From contig JAKGDA010000010.1 in assembly GCA_021596325.1 (NCBI GenBank), positions 248,001 to 312,000 on the forward strand: a stretch of DNA of 64,000 nucleotides, given 5' to 3'. Source of the stretch: Parafenestella ontariensis. Taxonomy: Eukaryota; Ascomycota; Dothideomycetes; Pleosporales; Cucurbitariaceae. Under the pieces are notes generated by a model, which was given only the letters and a program-made list of their open reading frames with translations, searched no databases and was not told the origin of the DNA. The translations under genes were made by a program, and so were the position numbers. Positions 11,623-22,403 of this stretch are shown here, piece by piece. Positions within the stretch are counted from its first letter, which is position 1. Each line of letters starts with the position of its first letter.

Positions 11623-12979
11623 ATGGCCTTCCTGTTTCGCAACAAGCAGAAGAGCAATCTTGAGCTCACTCGATCTATCAAGGAACTTACGCAGCGTCTT
11701 GCTCAAGAGGACAAAGCGAATCCCAAGGTTCGAGCGCTCCCCACCGCTGCAGAACCATTGAGAATCAGGCTGATTGTAATAGCTGGAGGAGGGACTTGCT
11801 TTGGACCTGCAACAGATGAAAGTTAGGCTTCAGGGTACGCCTGGTACTACTCGCGTTTCTTTGCACCCTAGACATTGCGTCCGACACGCGCGCGGCGCCG
11901 CCCATAGATCGTACAGAAGCGCTAACATCTGAGAAGACACAGAAGTCAATCCCGAAGCCGTGTTCCAGCTCCTCACAAGCATCCTCAACGAAGACCTACT
12001 CTACGTCCTCGCCATCAATATCCACAAGCTGCCTTTCGAGTCGCGAAAGGACGCCCAAGTCATCTTCTCCACCGCGTTTCGCTACAAGCCCGCCGGCGCA
12101 TCAGATCCCCAAGTCCTACAGCATGTCGTACAATATCGGCCAGATATCATAATAGCGTTATGTCGAGGCTACGATAGGCGAGAGAGTGCTATGCCATGTG
12201 GAGGGATCCTCCGAGAGGCGCTCAAGTATGACGCGATCGCTGCGCTGCTCCTCTATGATGAGCCCATGGAAGATGGGAAGTCCGTCGATCTCGGGAGCGT
12301 TAATCCCGATATGCCATCATCTGGGAACGGCGTGTTCTGGAAATTCTTCGGTTGGATAGACAAGGGCGCATTCGAAGTTAGCGCGGACGCATTTAACACG
12401 TTCAGGGTACGACACGCGGGCGGAATACTCCTGACATGTTGACTGACATATGACAGGAAATCCTGACAAAGCACAAGCCCTTGGTAGCCACATTTCTGCA
12501 AACCAATTTCGACACGTTCTTCTCAAAATACAATTCGGTTTTGATCCAGTCGGAAAGCTACGTCACAAAACGGCAGTCCATTAAGCTCCTCGGTGAGATC
12601 CTCCTCGATCGGGCAAACTACAATGTTATGACACAATACGTGGACTCGGGGGAACACCTCAAGATCATCATGAAACTATTACGGGATGACAGGAAGATGA
12701 TCAATTATGAGGGTTTCCACGTCTTCAAAGTAAGCACCTCTTTGCCCACAGTCTTTAATGCGTACGTGCTCACACTACAAGGTATTTGTCGCAAATCCAA
12801 ACAAATCCATGGCAGTGCAAAAGATTCTTATCAGCAACCGCGAGAAGCTTCTACGCTTCCTTCCCTCATTCCTCGAAGACCGCACAGAAGACGAACAGTT
12901 CATTGACGAGAAAAGCTTTCTGATACGGCAAATTGAGCAATTGGGTTCAGCACCCTTTGCACCACCTGCAGCAGCATGA
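11623..12979 (+). CDS. hymA: MO25/Hym1 scaffold protein of the MOR/RAM polarity network
   Basis: An armadillo-like scaffold that activates GCK/STE20-type kinases and, in fungi, supports NDR-kinase signalling for polarity, septation and conidiophore development. Exons: 11623-11727, 11783-11843, 11943-12406, 12457-12729 and 12782-12979 (366 aa, all phases consistent). Family landmarks run the full length: start MAFLFRNKQKSNLELTRSIK, then LQGTPE at the exon 2/3 junction, REALKYDAIAALLL, FWKFFGWIDKGAFEVSADAF, FLQTNFDTFF, SVLIQSESYVTKRQSIKLLG, and FHVFKVFVANPNKS across the last junction. Length agrees with the family. The end of exon 2 was placed at CCTG|GTACTA because it gives the conserved LQGTPE. 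The symbol follows the Aspergillus orthologue name. Confidence 0.93.
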
Positions 12980-13260
12980 GCTCGCAGTCAGTACAGACAT
13001 TTCCTTTGTACTTTCCTTTTTGCATTTCCTGGAGTGGAACGCATCTTGTCTTGGTTTCAAGGTTGATTGTTCGTTTGGCATAGTCCAAGCGTTGACGGCG
13101 TCGCAGGCGTACGCATCATCAGTGTAACAATAGATCTCACATGCAGTGTCAAGGATGTCTGACTTGGGCCTTTCAAAGTCTGGGTATTAAGTATAGATAT
13201 GTTCCCATCGTCACTGAATGCTGTACTCTAGGTGAAGTGAGCATCTTCTGCTCTGGTAGA

Positions 13261-14148
13261 TTAAAACAAGAGAGCGATCACGCCCGCAAGACCTCCGGCT
13301 GCACCGACAACGGCCGCAGCCGTCTGCATAGCAGCACCAGCCGTCGATGATGAGCTAGCTGCCGCATTCGGACCTGCACTCGATGGCCTGGCACTCTGTC
13401 CACCTGTCGTTGTTGACTTCGTAGCAGCCACGATGGCACTCGATTCCTCGTCATCCTCATCTGTCGCCGATGAAGTAGGCCTCGCCGACCTCGCCGTAGT
13501 CGAACTTGTCGCCCTTGCACTCGCACTAACCCTCGCACTTGACAGCCATATGCTTGACGCAGCACCTAGACCCCCCGTCGAGGTATTGAGAATCTCCACT
13601 ACAGTGGCTGTCGGCGCGCATACAAGATGACTGACGGTCTTCTGCGAAGCAACGCTGTACATTTCCGCGCAGTTGGGTGCGCTGGCTTCCGTGCAGGCAA
13701 GGATGTATGGATCGTTGTAGCACGAGGAGTCTGCGAGACAGGCGTCCACGGCGGACGACGCGACGCAGCGCGTTGCGATGTTGCACGAGTCGACTACGGT
13801 GCCGGTGCAGCAGCCAAACCAGCTGAGGGCCGTGTTGTAGTAGCAGTCACCTGTTGTGCAGGATACGGACAACTCTGGGAAATATTATTAGTATGTCGGC
13901 CTGACGTATGAGGGGTAGTGGGCATTTGATGTCTTACCTGAATCACCCTCGATGTATCCGCACACAGCCTCATCTTGTTGTCGACGGAAGAGATCGGGGA
14001 GAGATCGCGGCTCGTTTGTAGGCTTAGGAGACCACCCGTTAATATTGGCATAGAGAAGGTCATCGACGGGTGTAGGAAGAGGTCCATCGAATGCCACACC
14101 ATAAACAGCTGTGCTGAAAGCAAGGAGAGTTGCGACCGAGGTGAACAT
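13261..14148 (-). CDS. GPI-anchored, Cys-rich secreted surface protein
   Basis: A secreted cell-wall or plasma-membrane protein of unknown function. Two exons, 14148-13938 and 13874-13261 (274 aa). Residues 1-18 form a signal peptide (MFTSVATLLAFSTAVYG). A possible dibasic processing site (FRRQ) follows near residue 55. The Cys-rich ectodomain begins VCGYIEGDSG and has twelve cysteines, including a CC pair. This spacing pattern is common in fungal secreted proteins that start CGY-x-GD. A long Ser/Thr/Ala-rich stalk follows, and the C-terminus ends in a hydrophobic tail (AAAVVGAAGGLAGVIALLF) expected of a GPI signal. Enzymatic activity is not implied. Confidence 0.8.
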
Positions 14149-14245
14149 CTTGGGTATCTCCGGCTACGGACGAAAATTGTGCGACTTCAAGATGGGAGAC
14201 TGTATTTCACTAAGGCTACCTGTACTCTGCTGCTGCGTCCACCCG

Positions 14246-14253
14246 TTCTTATA
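14246..14253 (-). promoter_or_regulatory. TATA-like box of the GPI-protein gene
   Basis: Reads TATAAGAA on the minus strand, about 100 nt upstream of the start codon at 14148. Position fits a short-leader, regulated fungal promoter. Confidence 0.45.
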
Positions 14254-15672
14254 CATGTCTTTCACGCAAGCGAAGCCATTTTTCGGAGATTTTTCGCGTA
14301 ACGACTACTATTGAGGCTGAGGAGCTGAACCTCACGGGCACCCGAACTTTTTCAGTCCGACGAGCATTTGCCTTCTCTTTTCGGCACAGCGCTATCCTTT
14401 TCTAGTAATCCATGAAGTCGTATCCCTTGGCGGCGAATCTAAGTGGTCCGAATTGCACATCGTGGCTTGTCTTTCGTGTTGTGACTTGTCCAAAGGCGTC
14501 AGGCACAGGCGAGCTGAACTGTTCATGCAGTGGGTTCTACCACGCCACCATACCTACTAAGTCTATAGTCATTTTGATTTACGAAAGGGACAAGAATGGT
14601 GACCGACGGTAAGTCCCAAAAACCCTATACGATGGGGGCATCTAGATGAAGATAGTCGGCGAACGCTCCGAAAGACGTTGAGATAAAAATGCAGGGGAGA
14701 TTTAGCGTGGGAGTAGTTTGTATGAAAAGCTCGTAAACAACAGAAACTCCGGTCGACGCAGAGCGCTGTCGTGACATGTCAATATCGTTTTCCGGTGAGT
14801 GTCCCCCGTAGCGTGGTGGTGGAGGATTACCGCTCGCGTAACGAGGCTCTGTCTGGACTGAGCGGCGCATTTATGGGGGCTGAAAATTGTTCGTCTCGCC
14901 GAGGCTTGACTCGAGTGACACTCCGACGGGGATCTTTGGGAGTAGAAGGACTTGGCGCTGGGGTTGACTTGGCACTGGGAAGCTTCGACAGTGTTCGTGA
15001 AATGTGGACCTTGGATGGCACGTGGTTGAATATTTGAACTTTGAGTTGTATGTTGTATAGTTCGGCGGTGCACGGGACGAGTGGTTGCGCACTAGCTTGT
15101 AGAAACGGTAGCTCCTACTTGCTCCAAACCTCCGAAGCCTTGAACTCCTCTTATGACCGTTCCCTAGAAAGCGCTTCCACCTTTGTGTTGTTTCTCAAGT
15201 GGGATACAACTTCCTTGCGTTCTTCGGTCGTCTCTTCACGGGACTCTCTGTCAAGCCGGCTTCGATCCAAAGCCTGAACTGATCTCAGAATAGATGTTCC
15301 TGGGGTTCTTCGAGATTCTGCATTGCAGGCGCTGCGATCAATGGCTGTAACCTCTGGCGAGCTCAGTCATTGGGCGGTTGTTTTATAAATCCAAGAGATC
15401 GACCAGACTGCGCCACACTCACGTCCCCAAAACTCATCACGTGGTCGCAAAATGGCCCCCAAAGTGTCCGCTGCGGTCAGCTTCTAATAGATCGACTTGA
15501 GACGTTATATCATGCCAACCTGGCCACAACCTCTCCATAGGGCTTTGAACCATAGTACTATCCCTTCGTCGTTCTGTCTCGTCGAGTGCTACATTTGGCT
15601 TTCCTGCATCTACATGCTTCGACATACACATTGAACTTCGCAGTTGGCCAAGTTGCTACTTCATTATCATCT
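14254..15672. other. intergenic region with possible small gene
   Basis: About 1.4 kb between divergent genes. The only coding-like piece is a minus-strand ORF at 14827-15021, listed separately. Confidence 0.5.
14827..15021 (-). CDS. possible small basic hypothetical protein
   Basis: A 64-codon ATG ORF beginning MPSKVHISRTLSKLPS. It is rich in Ser, Pro and Lys/Arg (VTRVKPRRDEQFSAP). I do not recognise a family. An overlapping minus frame extends to 14625 (segment RYASGNPPPPRYGG), so the real gene could be spliced and longer. No initiation or splice evidence decides between the two. Weak call. Confidence 0.25.
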   Translation of the reverse strand: MPSKVHISRTLSKLPSAKSTPAPSPSTPKDPRRSVTRVKPRRDEQFSAPINAPLSPDRASLRER

Positions 15673-17780
15673 ATGGCACGAAGTTACTCTGACGTCACTT
15701 CCGCCTCACGAGTAACACTTTCTCGCTTTATAATCTTCGGGCGCGAAGCAATCCATCAAGCGGGAAAAGACTGGCGCGCCCGATGGAGGCGAGCGGGATT
15801 GTGGTTGCTCGCCATCATATGGATCGTGGGTTTAATTTTGACACTCAGCCTTACTTCAGGTCTTTCCGGGTCTCAAGACTATACTTATGGGAGTGCATGC
15901 CAGCCTGATGGGTCCTTTGCTGTTGACCCTTCAACGTACAAATACTGGTCGAAGTCCGGCTTCTTTCAAATCACCCTAGGGTTTGGCAACTTGAGCTTTA
16001 CCCAGGCGAAGGCTATTGACATTATCTGGGACGTGGTGAGTGCCTGAAAATAACCTCAGATTCGACGATTGCGGATAACAACTTCTTTTCAAGTTCTTCG
16101 GTCGTGGAGGTCAAGCACTACTTGCGCTTATCTCATGGCGAGTCTTTGCCAATTATGTCACGACCTCCATGGAAGTGACACCCGTCACTTTCAGAACCTA
16201 CAGGACTATATTCTTGCAGAACGAGTCTCTTCTCGTTGCTATACCGCGTATGATTAGAGACTTCACACTGCGCCACGGGCTGCACTCGAAGCTCGCAATG
16301 GTGTTCATGGTCATCACTATGGCTTTCATCTTATCGTTCCCCACGTTCGGTAGTGCAATGACTGGCTATAGCGGAAATGTTCAGGCTTTTGTATCCGCTC
16401 AAGACAGCCAACTCGTACCCTTTCAAGACTGGTACCAAAGTCCTACCACGAATAGTTTTCGAATGTTTGCTAACATACGAATAGTAAGTTACTTATCTTT
16501 TTAAGACACTATCTTAAGAGTGTCTTACATAGTATTTATGTCCCCGAATAGTGCTAATCGTGCCGTCACCTTTAGTCCAGTTTGCCTTATCCATCATTCA
16601 CGATGGGGACCGGATTGGGAAATCAGTCGATTATGTTGTAACATCCGGCGCGGTCGTCACAGGTAAGCAAAACGATTAGCTGTTGGGAAGTAATCCATAA
16701 CATGTACTCAGATGATCCGATACTCGAACGCGGTGACTGGGAAGAATACCCCAATTGCGTGCACTACTGGGGTGGATATCGCTGTGATGAGCTACGCAAC
16801 GTCTCCAGTTGTGAGTGCCGCTCAAGTCCCATACCTTGTCCGATGGGGACGATTATTAACAAGTCTCTTGATTAGACGTAGCATACTACGGCTTCTCTGG
16901 CTCAAATGACACATCCTCTACGTTTGGGAACATCACCTTACCAAGTCCAAACCTGAATATTTCGGCCATCTATCTACCAGAATCTCTCAAAATCTATCAC
17001 GATATCGATGAAACCCTCTTTGCCGATAAATCAAAAATGACATGGATACATTCAGACACAAGATACGTCCTAGATGAGGTGAAGCAGCACGGGAGTTGCC
17101 AAGCCTTACTGGTACGTCAAAACCCTCACGCGTACGCACCAACCTACTGACCATCTAATTAGGATTACCGATGGGGTTTCTCATACATTCAACTAGTCCT
17201 CATGATCATTTTCTTGCTCGTCTGGTCCTTGGGCATATTCATCATGTGGCTTCGTTCACACGTCATCATGAAAAAGCGAAGCAGACAAGATGTAGCCGGC
17301 GAATTCAAAGCCGTCTTTGAACTAGCGGACGCCATGCGCTCACAACTAGAAGATCACGGAAAAGAAGAAGGGCTTGAAATATCCGCCCTCCCCGAGCCTA
17401 CGCTACGCCGTCGCATCACGAAAGACTTACGTGGCGGGACTATCTCATATGAATCGTCGCTTCTATCAGCCGGAGAGGACGGAAACGGCGATTCTGGATG
17501 GGGCTTCAAACCATGGGTCAAGAAAGAGAAGTGGTGGATCGCGATAAGCATTTTGTCTCTCGGTGGAATGATAAGAGCTACGATGTCAGTGTATTCAGAG
17601 GACGCCTATAATTTTACTGTCCTCTTCGGTCTACCGCTCGAAGTTCTCTTTGCTGTTTACATAGGGTCGACGAACAGGAGTCGGGGGATTATACTCCTCT
17701 GGTTGTATATGGTTCTGAGTGTTCTACCTCAGATCGTAGCCAGCATCGTCTTTGGGTATTACAGATCCCACGGCTACTAG
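15673..17780 (+). CDS. polytopic membrane protein of unknown function
   Basis: Six exons: 15673-16035, 16094-16483, 16581-16662, 16712-16810, 16876-17111 and 17163-17780 (595 aa, phases consistent throughout). The N-terminal cytosolic segment is basic (DWRARWRRAG), then TM1 (about residues 40-62). A second hydrophobic segment (about 210-235) has AMVFMVITMAFILSFPTFG. The soluble, probably extracytoplasmic region holds several cysteines and N-glycosylation sequons. The last exon carries four further TM segments, starting with YIQLVLMIIFLLVWSLGIF. A charged loop in exon 6 has a run of Arg and Glu residues. I know similar-looking fungal proteins only as uncharacterised. The start chosen is the first ATG after the in-frame leader-like stretch; an upstream ATG in frame exists in the 15586-15672 segment. 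Confidence 0.75.
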
Positions 17781-17854
17781 GGCTGAGATGAAGCTGAGCT
17801 GGATATAGCCAGAGGAGTAAAAATTGTAATTATTGTGCCTTTTATACAACTCCA

Positions 17855-18376
17855 TCAGATCTCCCAGCGCCGTGTCTCCCTGCTCTCCTCGGGTCGCTGC
17901 CCAATCCTCCCATCGATCTCCTTCTTCCACGTCCTCAAGTTTTTCGCAATATCGTCATAGGTACCCACATCCTGCCAAAGCAAATTCTCCAGCTCTTCCC
18001 TATCGATCATCTCCAATGTACTATCTGGGGGAGGAAACCAGCACCATCCTGCATATGCAAAAGCTTTCTCTGCATGCTCTTGGTCTGACAGCAGGCTCGC
18101 ATACTTGTGGTAGAGTTTGAGATCGAGGTCGACTAGGTCGGTGATGCGTTGGCGTAGTGTTGATAGTCCGTGGATGAGCGTGAGGCGGTGAAGAGTAGGG
18201 AGCGTGTGGAGGGCGCGGTGGCCGGGTATGGAGACGAACAGCCATTCTAGGAGAGCTTGACGTTGCGTATATCCGGCCTCAGTTGTCAGTTCTTCCGCCT
18301 CTCTCAGACTATATTGTGGTGGTGGGGTGCTTGGGGGAGGCGGCGGCGGCGGTGATATTGTTACTTGAAGGGGCAT
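17855..18376 (-). CDS. hypothetical protein with proline-rich N-terminus
   Basis: Single-exon ORF of 173 aa starting at MPLQVTIS, the first ATG of the frame. A Pro run near residues 10-20 precedes a mainly helical region (LREAEELTTEAGYTQRQALL). The C-terminal half is charged (DDIAKNLRTWKKEIDGR). No known domain is recognised. The stop lies about 75 nt from the convergent membrane-protein gene. Helical, low-repeat composition supports coding, but expression is unproven. Confidence 0.5.
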   Translation of the reverse strand: MPLQVTISPPPPPPPSTPPPQYSLREAEELTTEAGYTQRQALLEWLFVSIPGHRALHTLPTLHRLTLIHGLSTLRQRITDLVDLDLKLYHKYASLLSDQEHAEKAFAYAGWCWFPPPDSTLEMIDREELENLLWQDVGTYDDIAKNLRTWKKEIDGRIGQRPEESRETRRWEI

Positions 18377-18961
18377 CCTGATCAGCAAATCGTAACAGTC
18401 TGTCTCTCATATCGTTGACTAGGGCGAATAGCGAGCATTATATGAGTTGGAAGTCTGTTGTACTCGCTTGTTTAGGATTAGGCTGAAGGAAGTCGGAAGG
18501 TAGTAGAAGCTGATGAGACATCTAAAGAACAACTGGATTGTTCGACATCACTGAATTCACAAGACAGACAGTTCTTTCGAAACCCGGAACTGTCTCAGGC
18601 TAGGTACTCACTGATCAGCTCGTTCTCGATAGTTTCGGCAGCATTCGTAATCAACCATCGGGATTGTGAGACAATCTCATCTTGGCGTGTATGCCGAACC
18701 TTCACTGCTGTCACCAAGCCAGTCACCACATCACCGCACACCAGCACATCGCCTTCAAGCTACTCAGGTCAAGCAATTCACAACCTCAACCATAAGACAT
18801 TGGCACCATTCACCGTATAGAGCCAGTATAAAACCTCTTCTTCGATGCTCTGAAAGGACCAAGACTCTTACCACGTCGTCTGCTGCTGCTGCTGCGCATC
18901 TACAAACAAACTCGAAATCCAGATCAAAGACGCAGACAGGACCTCCATCATCTACCTCAAA
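18377..18961. other. intergenic region
   Basis: 585 bp between divergent small genes. CA- and CT-rich near 18720-18960, as in fungal 5' UTRs. Nothing else is seen. Confidence 0.4.
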
Positions 18962-19315
18962 ATGCGTTATAACCCCTACTTCAACCCCTATCTCTTACCC
19001 CATTTCCCTCCCTACCTAAATACCCGCGACATCTCCCCACCACGCAATTCTCACGAAATGCCACGACCAGGCTACTACCCGCAAGACTACCGCTCCGTGA
19101 GCCCTCTAAGTGATCTGCGACGACCCAACGACGGGCCGATGATATACGCGAATATGCACGAGGGGCCCAGTGGTTTCTATATGCCATCGGGGGAATGGTA
19201 TGACAGTGAAGACCAGGAGATGGAGAGGCGTAGAGGAAGAGGGAGGGGGAGCGGGTGGGGAGGCGGTAGGGATGTGTATTGGGAGTTTATGTTTGAGGAT
19301 GGGCGATTCAGGTAG
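18962..19315 (+). CDS. small Tyr/Pro/Gly-rich hypothetical protein
   Basis: Single-exon ORF of 117 aa. The N-terminus is Pro/Tyr/Asn-rich (MRYNPYFNPYLLPHFPPYL). The middle has RSVSPLSDLRRPNDGP. The C-terminus is an Arg/Gly-rich tract (RRRGRGRGSGWGGGRD) ending in acidic/aromatic residues. Composition suggests an intrinsically disordered, possibly nucleic-acid-binding protein. No homologue is recognised. Confidence 0.4.
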   Translation: MRYNPYFNPYLLPHFPPYLNTRDISPPRNSHEMPRPGYYPQDYRSVSPLSDLRRPNDGPMIYANMHEGPSGFYMPSGEWYDSEDQEMERRRGRGRGSGWGGGRDVYWEFMFEDGRFR

Positions 19316-19744
19316 TCACCAAGCATTGAACTCACCTGCAGTAGTGATCACGGGAATAGAACGCATCCTTTGCACCAGCACGCTCAACACACCAGCAACT
19401 GATATCGACATCTATTTCATTTCTCTCTGTAACCCATGGAGAATGCTATGCCTAGCCGCTAACGCTGATACCGCAAAACAACGCCATGCAAATGATACTA
19501 CTCCCCTACGCCCTTACTAAAATATGCAATACATACATGCCGAAGGGGAGTGAATGTAACTATACGTCGGGACCCCAGGGTCTTGTTGGCTACATGTTGT
19601 GATGTTGACTTAAACACGCCGGTTCCTCGTTCGACGTGTGGCTCTCGTACGCTGACCACGTGCTCTAGAGACGAACGGAAGGCGGGCAGGTTGGTTTGCC
19701 AAGACTTCGTAGCTGTGGGAGTGTGAAAGTGTATCGCCGGCGTT
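19316..19744. other. convergent intergenic region
   Basis: 429 bp holding 3' ends of the small gene (plus) and the RBR ligase gene (minus). Nothing else is seen. Confidence 0.4.
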
Positions 19745-21463
19745 CTACGTCAGAGACACGTTGAAATCCCAGTTTCCTATAGAAGATGTTAGTAGTCGTT
19801 CATTGGTAATACCATGGTAGCTGTCAGGCTGGGCGTTGCTACGTACCTGACTTCAAGTTCTCGGCCGTATCGTTGAGAAGAATTATTCTTCTCTTCGTAC
19901 AATACGAGGTCTTATCCAACATATCGACCTTCAAGTTCTGCAGCTGGTCGATGGGCTTCTCGAACATCTCACTGAGGTTCTCTACGGCCATCTCGAGATC
20001 CTTTTGATTGTCCTCGAAGATCTCTGTGAGGTTGTTGCGGGCCAGGTAGTAAGCAAATGCGTAGGTCCACTTCAGCACCTGTCGGCACTGTTGAAGTGCT
20101 TGCGAGGCCTGATCCAGAAATTGCACTTCAATCCATGACATACCCGAGGAATTCTGCAACTGCTGCATCTTCTTCTCTGTCTTGAGATAGATATCTTTAT
20201 CCAGCTTCGCGGACTGCTCATGATTCGCGTACCGATTGTAGTAGTGGAGGTATCGCTCGAGCGACTGTCGCGATTTAGCCTGGGCGTCGCGGGCGTCCGA
20301 CCCGCTCTTTTCCTCGAATCGATTGCAGTTGTACCAGCTGGTGCCGTGTTCCGACCACACGCCCATGCACATCCAGCAGAACTCATGGCGACATTTCCTG
20401 CATGTCATGTGGTTGCACCCTCCGTTCTTCTCGATTGTAGAGTTGCACTTGGGGCATTCCTTGGTGTTTGCTGATATCCAGTTGGCGGTTTCTGAATCGT
20501 CCTCGCATTTCTTCAGCCATCGTTTCACTAGCGAACAAGGCGCTGGCTGATGGTTGTTTAATGTGCATCCAAAGCAGAAGTCGTGTCCGCAGTCGCAGTG
20601 CACTGTAGGCACGATTTTATCGAGATCTTTGCTCTTCACCGGGCATTCGACGGCGTATTTGCAATCCGGTGCCGGGCACCACTTGAGGTTTTCTTTATCG
20701 TCGACGTAAGTTCGTGTCAGGAGTATGTGATATCTGTAGATGTTAGACAAGTCGCAAGGGTTTCCGAACTGCTCACATACCTGTCATGAAGATCTTCGGT
20801 GACGAGGAGGTCTAGCGATTTTGAGTCTACCACGCGTGTGCAGCCTTCCCCAGGACATCTTATCCGTGCTGCTTCACCCTCGTCTTGTATCTTGGTGCTG
20901 AGATATTGCCTGTAGCAGTCTATGCAAAACCGGTGGCCGCACTTCATGGCGAAGGTTTCCATATTGGGGCTGTCGTCACAGCAAATGTCACAAACGAAGC
21001 CTGGGACCTTCTGCAGCTTTGGGGGGTTGGTTGCGGAGTCCTGTCCGAGGCCCGCATTCTCTAGCACTTCCTCCGTCTTCTCCATGTATTGATCGATCAA
21101 ACGCTCCTTGTTCCATCTCAGGTGTCGGAGGAGGATGGCGGAGGCCTCGGGCGGTTGGCCTAGGATGCTCGACACTTCGTCGATTTGCTTGTCTTGCTGT
21201 CCCTGTATTTGCGCGGGGTCGAAGACCTTGAAGTCTACTTCGTAGGCCTGCTTGCTGGGTTTAATGTCCTTATCCTGCGATTCAAAGCCCACGTCGTCTT
21301 GGTCCATGTCAAAGTCCGAGTCTGCAGGCTGCCGTCAGTAAATGTAGATAGCCATAGCAGGGCGGAACAAGTCGTCCTCACCTTCTTCCAGGCCCATGTC
21401 ACTGTCCTGGTCGTCAAACTCATTTCCGCTCACGGAGCTGTTGAAGCCATCGTCGGAGTCCAT
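19745..21463 (-). CDS. RBR E3 ubiquitin-protein ligase, Ariadne/HEL1 type
   Basis: A RING-between-RING ligase that takes ubiquitin from E2 onto its own RING2 cysteine before transfer to substrate. Exons: 21463-21382, 21321-20781, 20733-19847 and 19776-19745 (513 aa, phases consistent, usual Ariadne length). The acidic N-terminus precedes a UBA-like region. RING1 starts at CDICCDD (residue 138) and includes CGHRFCIDCY. The IBR domain spans about 208-285 (CDCGHDFCFGC). RING2 starts CPKC (301-304), with catalytic Cys314 in GGCNH and the ending EFCWMC. The C-terminal Ariadne helical domain, LERYLHYYNRYANHEQS onward, is complete. The last exon of 32 nt encodes NWDFNVSLT. Confidence 0.93.
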
Positions 21464-22403
21464 CTTGTCGGAAGCGTGCGTATCCGGCGTGGCAGGCAGG
21501 TTGATAGGCGGGGGTTCGTGTGTTTTCTTCTTCTGGAGAGGCTTTTCGGCGGGGTCCAGGTGGTTGTCTGCCTCAGAAGCCTTCCGCTTGCGAGCGGTGG
21601 GCGGCGTCGTGATTTAGGTGTGAGCCAGTCCCGCCTGATGACGGAACCAGCCAGGCTGCGGCGAAAGAGCGACTAGAGTGCGATGGATTGGCACCTGAGG
21701 CACGCGGACGGTGGCGCGGTACAGCTGGACAGGCAGCAGGAGGACAAGGGCGGGTTGGGTGGATATTGGTCAGCGCAGGAGTACAGTCACAAGGGTTGCG
21801 TCGAGTAGGTGGGTGGTGGTGGATGCGGGCGGCCCTTGGCCCTAGCGCTGTCAAGTTAGTCAAACCACCGAACTAGGGAGCGACGTCCGCGGCGGTGAAC
21901 TACTACGCCGCAGCTGCCTCAACCTCAGCTCTATTCACTGTGGCGGTGCGGCGCATACAGTTTGTTGTAAGCTTCGGTGTTTTCTTGGTGTGCTCTATAC
22001 CTGGCGAAATAGCTGGAAGCAAGGACTACGTAAGAGCAAGACAACCAGCTTATGAAGCAGTGTTTATCCACAGCTTGATACCACAAACATGGCGGTATAA
22101 CTTCATCTTCTCCGATTGTAACCTTGACAAATAATTGGAGTAAATACTGTACACGTCATGATAAGTTATTCCGCCACAAACTTACCTCCGGAATATATGA
22201 TCATTTGCCAAGAACAGCTTCTGTTCGTGTTCTTCGCCAGTTTTGGTTGTTGACATACACAGCACTAGTCGTACAGGTGCAATAATTCAGCCCTCGCATT
22301 GTGCTGATTTAGTTTTCATTAATAACCAGCACTAGATGAGATGCATGTGCACACCCTGAGAGCTTGACTTCCCATCACCATAGACGTTGAGAACCAAAAA
22401 GGT
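21464..22403. other. intergenic region
   Basis: 940 bp containing the RBR ligase promoter and the 3' flank of the eIF2B epsilon gene. No convincing ORF. Confidence 0.45.
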
